Source of the DNA: Mesobacillus jeotgali
Lineage (GTDB): Bacteria > Bacillota > Bacilli > Bacillales > Cytobacillaceae
Assembly (NCBI RefSeq): GCF_900166585.1
Contig: NZ_FVZC01000004.1
Span: 1-58,195, forward strand
Length of the DNA stretch: 58,195 bases
Direction of reading: 5' to 3'
Each line of letters starts with the position of its first letter. The stretch's first letter is position 1. Shown in pieces: positions 58,184 to 58,195 of the stretch. A program made the position numbers and the translations under genes. The notes below the pieces were generated by a model, which was given only the letters and a program-made list of their open reading frames with translations, ran no database searches and had not been told where the DNA came from.

Positions 58184-58195
58184 TTTTTGGAGAGT
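58184..58195 (+). rRNA. rrs: 16S rRNA, first bases
   Basis: The window ends in TTTTTGGAGAGT, which matches the start of Bacillus 16S rRNA just before TTTGATCCTGG. Only about 12 nt are present; the call also rests on the upstream rrn promoters and leader. Confidence 0.8.

Overview
The window is a stretch of core chromosome from an endospore-forming member of the Bacillaceae (Bacillus sensu lato). Gene order is almost that of the origin-proximal region of Bacillus subtilis from csfB to lysS, and many proteins are close to their B. subtilis counterparts by recollection. Several differences (no xpaC/yaaN, no yazA, extra intergenic repeats) show it is not B. subtilis itself. The segment is bounded by two rRNA operons: it opens in the last ~75 nt of a 5S gene and closes on the first bases of a 16S gene. 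Nearly every gene is on the + strand, probably the leading strand leaving oriC. The exceptions are abrB and a tRNA-Glu/tRNA-Met pair.

Layout. 1-8.2 kb: anti-sigma factor csfB, a PLP amino-acid decarboxylase, then tmk-darA-yaaR-holB-ricT-yabA-trmN6-rsmI (dTMP synthesis, c-di-AMP sensing, DNA polymerase clamp loader, RNA maturation and initiation control, tRNA/rRNA methylation). 8.2-16.7 kb: abrB facing the others, metG, tatD, yabE, rnmV, rsmA, yabG. 16.9-25.8 kb: veg, sspF, ispE, purR, ridA, spoVG, glmU, prs, ctc, pth, fin. 25.9-36.1 kb: mfd, spoVT, yabM, yabN, rqcP, yabP, yabQ, divIC, yabR. 36.6-37.0 kb: the two tRNAs. 37.2-46 kb: spoIIE, yabS, yabT, tilS, hprT, ftsH. 46.3-57.8 kb: coaX, hslO, yacD, cysK, the folate operon pabB-pabA-pabC-folP-folB-folK, yazB, dusB, lysS.

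The genes combine housekeeping (translation, nucleotide, isoprenoid, UDP-GlcNAc, folate and cysteine synthesis, DNA repair) with a large sporulation set. Regulatory sites can be read directly. They include a sigma-F promoter at csfB, a sigma-A promoter plus two perfect Spo0A boxes at abrB, tandem promoters at veg, a PurBox pair at purR, a sigma-H promoter at spoVG, a sigma-B-like promoter at ctc, a sigma-G-like promoter at spoVT, a 21-bp-spacer promoter at spoIIE, and tandem rrn promoters at the right end.

The unexplained part is mostly non-coding. Two intergenic arrays of 52-bp repeats lie 16 kb apart. They have different sequences but the same period and the same phased landmarks, so they look like one diverged minisatellite family. 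A separate dispersed element with conserved stem-loops occurs in at least three long copies and several shorter derivatives, one of them between the two tRNA genes. A perfect-consensus promoter followed at once by a terminator upstream of lysS, and a promoter/terminator-like pair between abrB and metG, are small-RNA or attenuator candidates. I found no CRISPR array, insertion sequence, prophage or defence locus.
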